A DNA stretch of 64,000 bases from a bacterium (GCA_018222765.1 JAAEZT010000007.1:1-64000); one strand, 5' to 3'. Shown: positions 8,194-17,359, counted from the stretch's first letter. The notes: generated from the letters alone by a model not told the origin. Numbers and translations are program-made.

Positions 8194-8856
8194 CTAGAAA
8201 AGGCGAATGCTGGAGAGACCTCCGTCGGGGCGGAGGATTTGTCCGGTAGTGAACCGTGAAGCGTCTGAGAGAAGATAGCTGACTAGTTCCGCGCTGTGTT
8301 CTGCTTGTCCGATCATCTTAAGAGGATGGCGCTCGGCTGCGGCTTCGCGGCGTTTTTCGTCGGCCAAAATTCCGGCAGCTAAGGGAGTCTCAGTCAGCGA
8401 TGGAGCAATGGCATTCACGCGAATTTTCGGGGCCCACTCCGCGGCGAGGCTTCGGGTGAGCCCTTCGACCGCACCCTTGGCGGTGGCAATACTGGCGTGC
8501 ATGGGCATGCCGCATTTGACAGCGATAGTGCTGAAGAGAACAACGGAGGCTGAAGGCGCTTTTTTGAGGGAGGGGAGAGCAAGTCTCAGTGCGCGGGTAG
8601 CTCCCAGGAAATTGACTTCCCAGTCGGCGAGGAATTCCTGATCGGTAAGTCGATGGAAGGGTTTGAGGTTGATCGTGCCGGGGCAGTAAACCAAGCCATC
8701 AAGACTCTCGGGGATATTTAGGGTAGCTTGCGGGTTGGTGGCTTCGAAGGTGCTCCGGGAGGTGGCAATGACTTTGTTGCCTTGTGATTCCAAAAGGTTT
8801 TTTGCTGCTAATCCGATGCCGGAGGAGCCGCCAATGAGAAGAATGTTTCGCATCAT
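8194..8856 (-). CDS. SDR-family oxidoreductase lacking the catalytic Tyr
   Basis: A 220-residue Rossmann protein. The NAD(P) motif is GGSSGIGLAAKNL (residues 9-21), with the inner NNAG equivalent replaced by YCPGTIN. The catalytic serine region VVLFSTIAV is present, and the lysine is kept in TAKGAVEGLTR, but the residue four before the lysine, normally Tyr of YxxxK, is Ile (codon ATT). C-terminal PDGG and IRVNAIAPS motifs are normal. Similar atypical SDRs with SxxxK occur in other phyla (recollection). Last gene of the minus-strand unit with the DUF4130 and radical SAM genes, six bases downstream. Confidence 0.88.
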   Translation of the reverse strand: MMRNILLIGGSSGIGLAAKNLLESQGNKVIATSRSTFEATNPQATLNIPESLDGLVYCPGTINLKPFHRLTDQEFLADWEVNFLGATRALRLALPSLKKAPSASVVLFSTIAVKCGMPMHASIATAKGAVEGLTRSLAAEWAPKIRVNAIAPSLTETPLAAGILADEKRREAAAERHPLKMIGQAEHSAELVSYLLSDASRFTTGQILRPDGGLSSIRLF

Positions 8857-8862
8857 GGGGGA

Positions 8863-9729
8863 TTATGCCCGAGGAGGGGAATTTGTCTTCGGGTTTTTGT
8901 CCAGTTGGCGGAGTTTTTCGAGGTAGGTGTTATGGGGTGCTGGCTTTTCGGGGGAAGAGGGAGTTGCCAGCATTTCCTGAGTGGTGTCGCTGCTGGTGGC
9001 GATGAGTTCCTTGATGATTTCAGCTTCGGGCAGGTTCTTCCAGTATTTCTTTGGCATCTCGGACTGCATCGCTTTTACCTTGAGGCGGGCGGGGTTGAAG
9101 ATGTTGCGGTAGTAGGTTTTCCAAAGCTCATCGAGGGAGTCTGAGTCGGGGGCTTGGGTTTTGTCGACACCGTCGGTAAAGTGGATTTTCTGGCCGTCCC
9201 AGTGCATGCATTCGTCTGGGGTGAGAATAGACCAATCCATGCCGGTAAAGCGTTTGCGAAAGAAGGCAGAGGTCAGGCGCACGATGCGATGTTCGCTTTC
9301 GAACCAGGCCACGAATTGCTCGCGATTGGTTTTAGGTGAGTCATTGATTTTTCGGAAGCGGACAAAAGCGTGCATCTTATGAATGTCGCGGCCGATGTGC
9401 TTAGCCATCGTTCTGATGCGATGAATTTGAGAGTCCGTGGAAAGCGCGAGGAGATGGGCTTCGCCGTGGGTGAGTCGCCAAAGAAGGGAGTAGAGGAGTG
9501 ACCATTGATCTCCCGAGCGATGGCAGGAGACGGTGCGGGCGAGGTCGACAAAGGCCTTCGGGACTCTGGGGAGGTTACCGGTGCTTGGGGGGAGTGGTGC
9601 TTCGGAGAAAAGTCCGAACTGTTCGCGGCTCTGCCAAAGAAGATCCTCCGGCGGGATTTCAGCAGCGAGGAGGGATCGGGCGACCCGACGCCAGTCGTCG
9701 AAGTTTTCGGGATGAACAAGTGTTCTCAT
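8863..9729 (-). CDS. DUF4130/TIGR03915-type DNA metabolism protein
   Basis: A 288-residue protein of the family annotated as probable DNA metabolism protein, partner of the radical SAM gene upstream. Visible features: N-terminal DDWRRVARSLL, central MAKHIGRDIHKMHAFVRFR, HRIVRLTSAFFRKRF, MDWSILTPDECMHWDG, and a C-terminal DELWKTYYRNIFNPARLKVKAMQSEMPKKYW. The last blocks match the DUF4130 domain that is also fused to some uracil-DNA-glycosylase-like proteins. Only three bases separate its ATG from the radical SAM stop, so the pair is coupled. Biochemical role unestablished. Confidence 0.85.
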   Translation of the reverse strand: MRTLVHPENFDDWRRVARSLLAAEIPPEDLLWQSREQFGLFSEAPLPPSTGNLPRVPKAFVDLARTVSCHRSGDQWSLLYSLLWRLTHGEAHLLALSTDSQIHRIRTMAKHIGRDIHKMHAFVRFRKINDSPKTNREQFVAWFESEHRIVRLTSAFFRKRFTGMDWSILTPDECMHWDGQKIHFTDGVDKTQAPDSDSLDELWKTYYRNIFNPARLKVKAMQSEMPKKYWKNLPEAEIIKELIATSSDTTQEMLATPSSPEKPAPHNTYLEKLRQLDKNPKTNSPPRA

Positions 9730-9732
9730 CGT

Positions 9733-10995
9733 TTAGAATTCACCTCCGATAACTTCGCTTTTGGGGATAGGCACGGAGAAATCGAGTTCCAACTGTTGCG
9801 CGGGAGGGGCATGGAGAGCTCGGATTTTTTCGGAATCCAGTTCGAGTGAGGCGGGTTGATGATCGCCGGTGATCATGAAGGGGAGGCATTTTTTCAAATT
9901 GACCCGCATCTTGATGAGGTCGTTCACGCGGATGTGATGAAAGCGGCGGGCCGTGATGATCCGTTTGGCATTCCGCACTCCGAGGCCCGGGATGCGGAGG
10001 ATTACTTCGTAGTCGGCTTTGTTAAGATCGATGGGAAAGAAGTCGCGATTGCGCAGCGCCCAGGAAAGCTTTGGGTCGATATCCAGATCGAGGTTGGGTT
10101 GGCTTTTCGTGGTGATTTCATCGACTTCGTATCCATAGAAGCGCATGAGCCAATCAGCTTGGTAGAGACGGTGTTCACGGACCAAGGGAGGCGATTTTAG
10201 GGGGAGGCGAACCGAGGAATCCGGGATGGGGCTGAAGGCCGAGTAGTAGACGCGCCGGAGTTGAAAATTTCCGTAGAGATCACCGGCGCGTCTGAGAAAG
10301 TGGGCGTCGTGTGATTGGTCGGCCCCCACGATCATCTGGGTGCTTTGCCCGGTCGCGAAGGGCGATTTCTTACGACTCTTCTCGGCTTTGCTTTCGGCAA
10401 TCTTGTCACCGATTTTGTGCATCGCTTGTCGGGTGCGGGAGATGTTTTTTTCCGGAGCGAGATTCTTGAGGCTCTTTTGTTGGGGGAGTTCGATGTTGAT
10501 GCTGATGCGGTCGGCGTATTTTCCGGCCTGAGCGATGAGTTCGTCCGAGGCTTCCGGGATGGTCTTGAGATGGATATAGCCTCTGAAGTGATGGACCTCG
10601 CGGAGCGTCCGGGCGACTTGTACCACCTGCTCCATAGTGAAGTCGGCGCTGCGCACGATTCCCGAACTGAGGAAGAGGCCTTCGATGTAATTGCGTTTGT
10701 AGAAATCGAGAGTCAGAGAGACGACCTCCTCGGCGGTGAAGCGTGCCCTGCGGACGTTGCTTGAGCGACGGTTGATACAATAGTGACAATCGTAGAGGCA
10801 GACGTTGGTAAGAAGGATCTTGAGGAGCGAGACGCAGCGTCCATCGGGTGTGTAGGAATGACAAATGCCGACCCCACCGGTTGAGCCGACTCCTTTTCCG
10901 GCAGAGGAGTCTTTTCTAGTAGCGCCGGAGCTGGCACAGGAGGCATCATACTTGGCAGCGTCCGCGAGGATCTCTAATTTCTTTATAGTGTTAAT
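9733..10995 (-). CDS. Putative DNA modification/repair radical SAM protein
   Basis: About 420 residues. The TIGR03916-like N-terminus (KLEILADAAKYDASC, GICHSYTPDGRC), the radical-SAM cluster motif CLYDCHYC, and a C-terminal helix-hairpin-helix region (DLNKADYEVILRIPGLGV) for DNA binding are all in one uninterrupted frame. The frame is open from a TAA at 11011-11013, yet no ATG, GTG or TTG precedes the cysteine motifs; the first is the GTG at 10656, far downstream of them. Starting at ATT 10995 gives MNTIKKLEILADAAKYD, so an ATT (or ATA 10986) start or a sequence error is inferred. Probably acts with the DUF4130 protein. Confidence 0.85.
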   Translation of the reverse strand: MNTIKKLEILADAAKYDASCASSGATRKDSSAGKGVGSTGGVGICHSYTPDGRCVSLLKILLTNVCLYDCHYCINRRSSNVRRARFTAEEVVSLTLDFYKRNYIEGLFLSSGIVRSADFTMEQVVQVARTLREVHHFRGYIHLKTIPEASDELIAQAGKYADRISINIELPQQKSLKNLAPEKNISRTRQAMHKIGDKIAESKAEKSRKKSPFATGQSTQMIVGADQSHDAHFLRRAGDLYGNFQLRRVYYSAFSPIPDSSVRLPLKSPPLVREHRLYQADWLMRFYGYEVDEITTKSQPNLDLDIDPKLSWALRNRDFFPIDLNKADYEVILRIPGLGVRNAKRIITARRFHHIRVNDLIKMRVNLKKCLPFMITGDHQPASLELDSEKIRALHAPPAQQLELDFSVPIPKSEVIGGEF

Positions 10996-11164
10996 GTGAA
11001 CAATATGTTCTTATGAGTAATTTTTACAAGATTCTTTTGCTCGGAAAAACAAAACTTAGCGGAGTTGAGTGCCTGGTAATTATGGTCGCTCGAAATCTGT
11101 CCGTCAGGTTTGGTTTTCGGTGAGGAAAGTGAAATATCGGATTGTCGTGGTCTGTAACTTGGTG

Positions 11165-11178
11165 TGAAACACGTTTCA
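11165..11178. promoter_or_regulatory. Palindromic operator at the iclR start
   Basis: A perfect inverted repeat TGAAAC-AC-GTTTCA ends one base before the iclR ATG. IclR-family regulators bind such palindromes, and the arms equal those of the KdgR box of enterobacteria (TGAAAC..GTTTCA; established for KdgR). Position over the ribosome-binding region suggests autorepression, by inference. Confidence 0.6.
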
Positions 11179-11179
11179 A

Positions 11180-11977
11180 ATGGCAAACAAACTGCAAAAT
11201 GTTGACCGGAGTCGCTATCGGGTTCCTATTCTGGACCGCGCGCTGGCTTTGGTCGAATTGCTGGGGTCGTACCCTGAGGGCTTGAATGTGACCGAGTTGT
11301 GCGAGGCCCTCGCTATTCCCAAGAATAGTGCCTTCCGGATTGCGGTGACTTTGGAAGAGACAGGATACCTTGAGCGGCTGGAGCCGAGTAAGAAATATCG
11401 TCTGACCTCCAAGTTTGTCACGGTGGGCGCGTCCTCAGTGTCGGAGATGAATCTTTTTGAGAAGTCGCTTGATATCATGCGGACCCTGCGGGATCAGCTG
11501 AAGGAGACTGTTCTTTTGGGGACTTTGACGGGGAGTGAAGGCGTGGTGCTGGACCAGGTTCCGGGGCTTCACGCCTTCCAGTTTTCAGTGGATCCGGGAA
11601 CGCGCTTTGTGTTACACACGGCGGCGCCGGGGAAAGCGATTCTGGCTTATTTGCCTGATGAAGAATGTCGGAAGATTGTTGATCGCATGGAGTTTACTCA
11701 TTTTACCGAGAATACCATTTTGGATAAGGAGGAGTTTTTGGCTCATCTTGATGAGGTTCGGAAGAGAGGCTATGGCTTTGATTTATCGGAGGAGAGAGAA
11801 GGGCAGTATTGCGTGGGAGCTCCGATTTTTAATGGGAAGAATGACCCAATTGCGGCTTTGTGGATTACGGCACCGTCATCGCGTTTGCCGGACTGTGATT
11901 TGGACGGGGTGGCCCGAAAGATTCGGGCTGCAGCCGACGTGATTTCAAGTAGACTTGGATGGATTTCAGAAGGATGA
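11180..11977 (+). CDS. IclR-family transcriptional regulator
   Basis: A 265-residue one-component regulator. Residues 15-75 form the winged helix-turn-helix (PILDRALALVELLGSYPEGL, ELCEALAIPKNSAFRIAVTLEETGYL), and residues 85-262 the ligand-binding GAF-like domain (VLLGTLTGSEGVVLDQV, LHTAAPGKAILAYL, RGYGFDLSEEREGQYCVGAPIF). Its 3' end runs into the start region of the next gene: the stop at 11975-11977 lies two bases before the chosen ATG at 11980. It therefore probably heads, and controls, the PSCyt/DUF1501/propeller/sulfatase operon. Ligand unknown; sugar acids are common for relatives. Confidence 0.94.
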   Translation: MANKLQNVDRSRYRVPILDRALALVELLGSYPEGLNVTELCEALAIPKNSAFRIAVTLEETGYLERLEPSKKYRLTSKFVTVGASSVSEMNLFEKSLDIMRTLRDQLKETVLLGTLTGSEGVVLDQVPGLHAFQFSVDPGTRFVLHTAAPGKAILAYLPDEECRKIVDRMEFTHFTENTILDKEEFLAHLDEVRKRGYGFDLSEEREGQYCVGAPIFNGKNDPIAALWITAPSSRLPDCDLDGVARKIRAAADVISSRLGWISEG

Positions 11978-11979
11978 AG

Positions 11980-14946
11980 ATGAAGAAGCAACTATTAGGA
12001 ATGCTGATATGCGGATTTGTTCCGTGTCTGTCGGCTAAGGAATTCTCACAGGAGGATATCTCTTTTTTCACAAAGGAGGTTCGTCCATTGCTTGAGGAGA
12101 ATTGTTTTCGTTGTCATGGCGGCAAGGATTCTAAGGGTCATGCCAAAGTGAAATCCGGATTTCAGATGATTAGCCGGAAGGGGATTATTATCGGGGGAGA
12201 CCATGGTTCGGCCTTCAATGAGGCGGAACCGGAGAAGAGTCTTATTCTTCATGTGATCAGCTATGAAGACGAAAATCTTGAAATGCCGCCGAAAGGAAAG
12301 TTGTCTGAGGAGGCGCGCGGCGTTTTGGCGGACTGGGTAAAGCGGGGAATGCCCTGGACTCCGGAGGATGCGGATTTCCTCGTAGAGGTGGAAGAGGACG
12401 ACAAATCCATCACCACGATCAACGAGTTCAGCAAAAGCCGGTGGTCATACAAGCCAATGGCGCGCCCGGATGTTCCGGTTGTGGGCAATACCGAGTGGAA
12501 AGCTCCGATCGATGCCTTCATTTACGATGGGGTGAATAAGATGGGACTGAAGCCTAACGCGCCGGCTTCGCGGGCGGAGTTGATTCGTCGGGCCTACTAC
12601 AATTTGACCGGGCTTTCTCCCTCCCTTTCTGCAGTTCAGGAATTCGAAAATGACAAGTCTCCCGACGCATGGGAGAAGGTGATCGATCGCCTTTTGGCTT
12701 CACCCGCTTACGGGGAAAAGTGGGCACGTCATTGGTTGGACTTGGTTCGCTATGCCGAGACCAATGGTTTCGAGCGGGACAGCGACAAGCCCTTCGTTTG
12801 GCGTTATCGCGATTATGTCATCAAGGCTCTCAACGAGGACAAACCCTACACTCAATTTTTGACCGAGCAGTTGGCTGGAGATGAGTTGGCCAAGCCGACT
12901 TTCGATTCCATGTCGGCGACGGCCTATCATCATTTGATGCAGTGGGACGATGAGCCTGCGGATCGAAAGCAGGCCTATTACGATATTCTCGATGATAATG
13001 TTCGTACTACTACCGAGGTTGTATTGGGAATGACGGTGGGATGTGCCCGCTGTCATGATCACAAGGGCGATCCGATTTCGCAAGAAGACTACTATAGTTT
13101 CGTGTCCTTCTTCAGAGGGATCGTGCCATTTTCACGTGGCAAGGGTCCGGTGGAGAAAATGGTATTCGAGGGAGTTGATGACAACCACGAAGCGATCATG
13201 GAGGGCCACCGTCGTCACATTGAAAACCTTAAGAGGGAGCAAGCCAAAATCGAAAAGCAGCTTCTTACATCGCTTGGGAAAGGGACGGTCGGTAAGGATG
13301 GCGCTTCGGTGGAGCCCGCTCGCTGGCTGGTTTCTGATGCCCGGACAAAGACTCCCCAGGAATGGTATTACTCGACAAAGGCTGTCGACGGATGGTCCGA
13401 GGTAGGTTTTCGCGCTGAGAATCATCAGTGGAGGAAAGGGAAGGCCGGATTCGGAACGAAGGGGCCAAAGATGATTGTGCATACCAATTGGAATACTCCC
13501 GAGCTATGGTTGCAGACTTCATTTCTGCTTGAAGAGATTCCGAAGAGGCTGAACTTGAGTCTTCACCATGACGAGGATGTTGAGATTTTCGTTAACGGAC
13601 AACCGGTGATTGAGCGTAAGGGTTTCCGGGATGACTACGATGACTTTGCCGCAGATAAAAGATTTCTCGATGCGCTACAGGTAGGACGAAATGTCATCGC
13701 GGCGCATGTCACACAAACAAGCGGAGGACAGTTTTTTGATTTTGGGGCCGGTACTTCATCGGGCAGATCACTCTCTCTGGAAAAAGTGCTCAAGTCCAAG
13801 GAGGGAGCCAAGGCGGAGAAGGATCTTGTGAATCGCTGGAAGCGTTTAAAGAATGAGATTCGCAAAAAGGAAGCTGATCCACCCAAGCGGGGAGTCGAGA
13901 TCATGACGGCGAGGGAAACCGGCAAAGATCTTCCTCCGACCTACGTGCACATTCGCGGTAGTGCCAATGCCGAGGATAAGGAAAAGGAGGTGACCCCAAG
14001 AATTCCGGGGATTTTTGGAGGCGAAGAATTGAAAGCCGAGGCTCCGGAGAATGGGCGCAATTCCAGTGGGCGGCGGACCGCGCTGGCGAAGTGGATTTCC
14101 CGGGATGACAACCCAAGGACAGCTCGTGTGATGATGAATCGCGTGTGGCAGCATCACTTCGGACGTGGAATTTGTCGTAGCTCGAATGATTTTGGTTTCT
14201 TGGGCGAAGATCCCACTCACCCGGAGTTACTCGATTGGCTGGCGACGGAGTTTGTGGCGCAAGGATGGAGCCTGAAAAAGATGCACAAGTTGATCATGAT
14301 GTCGCGGACATTTCAAATGTCCTCAAAGGGGAACCCTGATGCTTTGGCGAAGGATCCTGACAATAATAGCTTTTGGCGCTTCGACATGCGTCGTCTGACG
14401 GCGGAGGAAGTCCGCGACTCGATATTGGCCGTTACCGGAACCCTGAATCGCAAAATGGGTGGGCCGGGTGTCTTTGTTCCGCTGCCCGAAGAGGTATTGG
14501 CGACCTCGTCAAAAAAGGGAGGCTCCTGGGGGAGATCGTCTCCTGAAGATGAAGTGCGCCGGACGATTTACGTGAAGGTGAAGCGTTCGATGGTGCCGCC
14601 GCAATTGGCAGATCTTGATGTCGCCGATACTGATACGAGTTGTCCGGTGAGGTTTGCTACGACGGTGCCGACTCAGGCGTTGGGCTTTCTGAACAGTAAG
14701 TTCATGAATGATCAGGCTAAGGTCTTCGCCGAGCGATTGCGGAAAGAAGCCGGGGATGATCGCAAAGCGCGGGTCCGGCTTGGCCTCGAGCTTGCTCTGG
14801 CGCGTCCGGCCAAAGAACGGGAGCTGGAATACAGTCACGAATTTTTTGATGCCATGCGTGATAAGCATGGTCTGAACGAAGAGGAGGCGCTCGATCGCTT
14901 TGCGCTGCTTGTATTAAACCTAAATGAATTTATCTTCTTAGACTAA
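11980..14946 (+). CDS. Exported PSCyt1-DUF1549-DUF1553 protein
   Basis: A 988-residue exported protein of the planctomycete-type cytochrome family. The start at 11980 is placed five to six bases after AGAAGGA and gives a clean signal peptide (MKKQLLGMLICGFVPCLSA). Order: PSCyt1 c-type-heme-like motif CFRCHGG near residue 43; DUF1549 with EKWARHWLDLVRYAET and GCARCHDHKGDP (second CxxCH); a central lectin-like insert with FVNGQPV; DUF1553 with RTARVMMNRVWQHHFGRG, LDWLATEFV and MSRTFQMSS. Always paired with DUF1501 proteins, as here. Role is unproven, though linked to polysaccharide degradation gene sets. Confidence 0.93.
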   Translation: MKKQLLGMLICGFVPCLSAKEFSQEDISFFTKEVRPLLEENCFRCHGGKDSKGHAKVKSGFQMISRKGIIIGGDHGSAFNEAEPEKSLILHVISYEDENLEMPPKGKLSEEARGVLADWVKRGMPWTPEDADFLVEVEEDDKSITTINEFSKSRWSYKPMARPDVPVVGNTEWKAPIDAFIYDGVNKMGLKPNAPASRAELIRRAYYNLTGLSPSLSAVQEFENDKSPDAWEKVIDRLLASPAYGEKWARHWLDLVRYAETNGFERDSDKPFVWRYRDYVIKALNEDKPYTQFLTEQLAGDELAKPTFDSMSATAYHHLMQWDDEPADRKQAYYDILDDNVRTTTEVVLGMTVGCARCHDHKGDPISQEDYYSFVSFFRGIVPFSRGKGPVEKMVFEGVDDNHEAIMEGHRRHIENLKREQAKIEKQLLTSLGKGTVGKDGASVEPARWLVSDARTKTPQEWYYSTKAVDGWSEVGFRAENHQWRKGKAGFGTKGPKMIVHTNWNTPELWLQTSFLLEEIPKRLNLSLHHDEDVEIFVNGQPVIERKGFRDDYDDFAADKRFLDALQVGRNVIAAHVTQTSGGQFFDFGAGTSSGRSLSLEKVLKSKEGAKAEKDLVNRWKRLKNEIRKKEADPPKRGVEIMTARETGKDLPPTYVHIRGSANAEDKEKEVTPRIPGIFGGEELKAEAPENGRNSSGRRTALAKWISRDDNPRTARVMMNRVWQHHFGRGICRSSNDFGFLGEDPTHPELLDWLATEFVAQGWSLKKMHKLIMMSRTFQMSSKGNPDALAKDPDNNSFWRFDMRRLTAEEVRDSILAVTGTLNRKMGGPGVFVPLPEEVLATSSKKGGSWGRSSPEDEVRRTIYVKVKRSMVPPQLADLDVADTDTSCPVRFATTVPTQALGFLNSKFMNDQAKVFAERLRKEAGDDRKARVRLGLELALARPAKERELEYSHEFFDAMRDKHGLNEEEALDRFALLVLNLNEFIFLD

Positions 14947-14950
14947 TCCT

Positions 14951-16414
14951 ATGAAACATCCACAGAACACTTTTTGCGGCCGGGTTGACCGGCGGGAATT
15001 TCTTCGCGATATCGGCGGTGGTTTCACTTCAGTGGCCCTCACCGGAATGTTGGCAAAGGAAGGGTTTTTCAACAAAGCACATGGAGCGACCTTGGATTCT
15101 TATGCCAATCCGCTGGCTCCCCAGGAGTCGATGATCGCGCCGAAGGCGAAGTCGGTCATTTTTCTCTTTATGTATGGCGGTCCGAGCCACATGGACACTT
15201 TTGACTATAAGCCGGAGCTTTATCCGCTCGATGGGAAAACGATTAAGCTGAAGACTTTCGGTCGTGGCGGGAAGAAGAACCAAGGCCGCGTAGTTGGGCC
15301 AAAGTGGAAATTTAAACAGTATGGGGAATGCGGAAAATACGTCTCCGATCTCTTCCCCAATTTGGGTGAGTGCGTCGATGACATGGCGTTCCTTCATTCC
15401 ATGACGGCGGATTCGCCGATTCATGGCTCGGCGATGTTGATGATGAACTCGGGTTCCCTGCTTGGCGGGAAGCCCTCAATGGGATCGTGGGTGAACTACG
15501 GTCTGGGGTCGACCAATGAAAACCTTCCCGGCTATGTCGTCATGTTGGACAAAACCGGTGGTCCGATTTCCGGCGCGAAGAATTGGTCCTCGGGCTACAT
15601 GCCGGCGAGTTACGCGGGAACGGTCTTTCGTTCGAAAGGGGATCCTATTCTCAATCTCAAGAACTCCCACGGTATGCCGCAGGATCAGCAGCGCACCTTG
15701 ATCGATCACATTAACCTAATGAACCGCGAGCATCTTGGAGTGCGTGGAAGCGAGAGTGATCTTGCGGCGCGGATTTCAAGTTATGAATTGGCCTATCGGA
15801 TGCAGTCCACTGCGCCTGAGGCCATTGAGTTGGAAGCCGAGCCCGAGCATGTCAAAGAACTGTATGGCATGAACGAAGGGAAGACGGAGGATTTCGGCCG
15901 CAAGTGTCTCATGGCGCGTCGCCTCGTTGAGCGGGGCGTGCGATTCATTCAGCTCTATTCCGGTGGCGCCCACAATGACGACAACTGGGATGCCCATGGT
16001 GATTTGGAAAAGAATCACAATCATCACGCCGGTCGGACCGACAAGCCGATTGCTGGTCTCCTGAAGGACCTCAAACAACGCGGGCTTCTCGATGAAACGC
16101 TCGTGGTTTGGGGCGGTGAGTTCGGTCGCCAGCCGACAGCGGAATACGCCAAGGGAACGGGACGGGATCACAACTCCTACGGTTTCACGATGTGGATGGC
16201 CGGAGGTGGTATTAAAGGTGGCGTGAGCTACGGCGAGACCGATGAGCTCGGTGGAACTGCGGTGACCAATCGTCTCCATGTCCGGAACCTCCACGCAACC
16301 GTTCTTGATCGCATGGGGCTGGATCCGAATCATCTGAGTTATTTTTATGGAGGTCTCGACCAGCGATTGGTCGGAGTGGGGGGCGCCGAGCCGATTCGCG
16401 AAATAATGGTTTAA
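14951..16414 (+). CDS. DUF1501 protein, Tat-exported, sulfatase-like fold
   Basis: A 487-residue protein starting four bases after the preceding stop. The N-terminus has a twin-arginine motif (DRREFLRDIGGGF) and a hydrophobic stretch. The DUF1501 core includes VIFLFMYGGPSHMDTFDYKP, DSPIHGSAMLMMNSG, GRKCLMARRLVERGVRFIQL, DNWDAHGD, and VVWGGEFGRQP with a later GRDHNSYGFTMWMAGGG. The family belongs to the alkaline-phosphatase-like superfamily; metal-ligand-like Asp and His residues are kept. The obligate pairing with the DUF1549/DUF1553 protein upstream suggests one complex or pathway. Substrate unknown. Confidence 0.93.
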   Translation: MKHPQNTFCGRVDRREFLRDIGGGFTSVALTGMLAKEGFFNKAHGATLDSYANPLAPQESMIAPKAKSVIFLFMYGGPSHMDTFDYKPELYPLDGKTIKLKTFGRGGKKNQGRVVGPKWKFKQYGECGKYVSDLFPNLGECVDDMAFLHSMTADSPIHGSAMLMMNSGSLLGGKPSMGSWVNYGLGSTNENLPGYVVMLDKTGGPISGAKNWSSGYMPASYAGTVFRSKGDPILNLKNSHGMPQDQQRTLIDHINLMNREHLGVRGSESDLAARISSYELAYRMQSTAPEAIELEAEPEHVKELYGMNEGKTEDFGRKCLMARRLVERGVRFIQLYSGGAHNDDNWDAHGDLEKNHNHHAGRTDKPIAGLLKDLKQRGLLDETLVVWGGEFGRQPTAEYAKGTGRDHNSYGFTMWMAGGGIKGGVSYGETDELGGTAVTNRLHVRNLHATVLDRMGLDPNHLSYFYGGLDQRLVGVGGAEPIREIMV

Positions 16415-16417
16415 AAA

Positions 16418-17359
16418 ATGATGATTAAAAAAATACTCACCCTAATGGGTTGTTGCGCTCTCTTACCGGTTTCAGCGAAGGAAGACCGCTTGGTGTTGGT
16501 TGGCGCATCTTATGGCAAAAATGTCCTCGCGATTTGCGAGGCTGATGGAACCGTTCTGTGGAAGCACGATACTGCTGGTCCTCAGAGAGGGCACACCGGA
16601 CACCACGATGTGCATTATTTGAAGAGTGGAAACATTCTCTTCCACGACACCTGGACTAAGACCCAGGAGATCACCTTAGGGAAAAAGGTGGTTTGGGAAT
16701 ACGAAAGCGCCAAGGCGAATGGCAACGAAGGCAAGCGCGTGGACGTGCATGCTTTCGCGCGTTTCCCAGATGGGAGCACTATGATTGCGGAGAGCGGGAT
16801 TGGTCGTTTCATTCACGTCGACAAGAAGGGGGCGACCCAGAAAGTCGTCAGCATGGGGGAGGGCGGTCGCAAGAGCACGCGTCTCGTTCGGATGTTGGGC
16901 AACGGGCACTATCTTGCCTGTGCCGAGAATCCCGGTGTGGTCACGGAATATGACAAAGACGGCAAGGTCGTATGGGAGTATCCGACCAACACCCGGGTTT
17001 ATGGTGCGATTCGTTTGAGAAACGGTAACACGTTGATTGCGACCGGCAGTGGCAACAGCGTGATTGAAGTGTCACCGGAGAAGAAGGTGGTGTGGGACAT
17101 CACCAAGAAAGTGCCGGATACCGAGATTGAATTGGGCTGGACCACCTGTCTTCAGGAGTTGGCCAACGGAAATCTCGTCATTGGAAACTGCCACGCGGGG
17201 GACGATGATCCGCAGATCTTCGAAATTACTAAGGAAAAGAAAGTTGTTTGGGAATTTGATGAATGGGACCTCGTTGGAAACGGCCTAGCTTGCTGGCAGA
17301 TTCTCGATGCCGAACAGTCGACTTTGGTTCGTAACCAGCTGAGGGAATTGAAGAAGTAA
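16418..17359 (+). CDS. Exported PQQ-like beta-propeller protein
   Basis: A 313-residue protein with a signal peptide (MMIKKILTLMGCCALLPVSA). The body is a six- to seven-bladed propeller of repeats shaped like DGTVLWKHD, KKVVWEYESA, DGKVVWEYPT, EKKVVWDITKK and EKKVVWEFDEW, with interblade LRNGNTLIA, LANGNLVIGN. It lacks the residues of a PQQ-dependent dehydrogenase and is too short, so it is better seen as a binding or scaffold propeller. Three bases after the DUF1501 stop, hence in the same operon. Confidence 0.85.
   Translation: MMIKKILTLMGCCALLPVSAKEDRLVLVGASYGKNVLAICEADGTVLWKHDTAGPQRGHTGHHDVHYLKSGNILFHDTWTKTQEITLGKKVVWEYESAKANGNEGKRVDVHAFARFPDGSTMIAESGIGRFIHVDKKGATQKVVSMGEGGRKSTRLVRMLGNGHYLACAENPGVVTEYDKDGKVVWEYPTNTRVYGAIRLRNGNTLIATGSGNSVIEVSPEKKVVWDITKKVPDTEIELGWTTCLQELANGNLVIGNCHAGDDDPQIFEITKEKKVVWEFDEWDLVGNGLACWQILDAEQSTLVRNQLRELKK

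Noticed and set aside
8085-8250. Plus-strand coding-like text starting MAVRLVQD
   Set aside because: It overlaps the SDR 3' end and has no recognised start signal or family.
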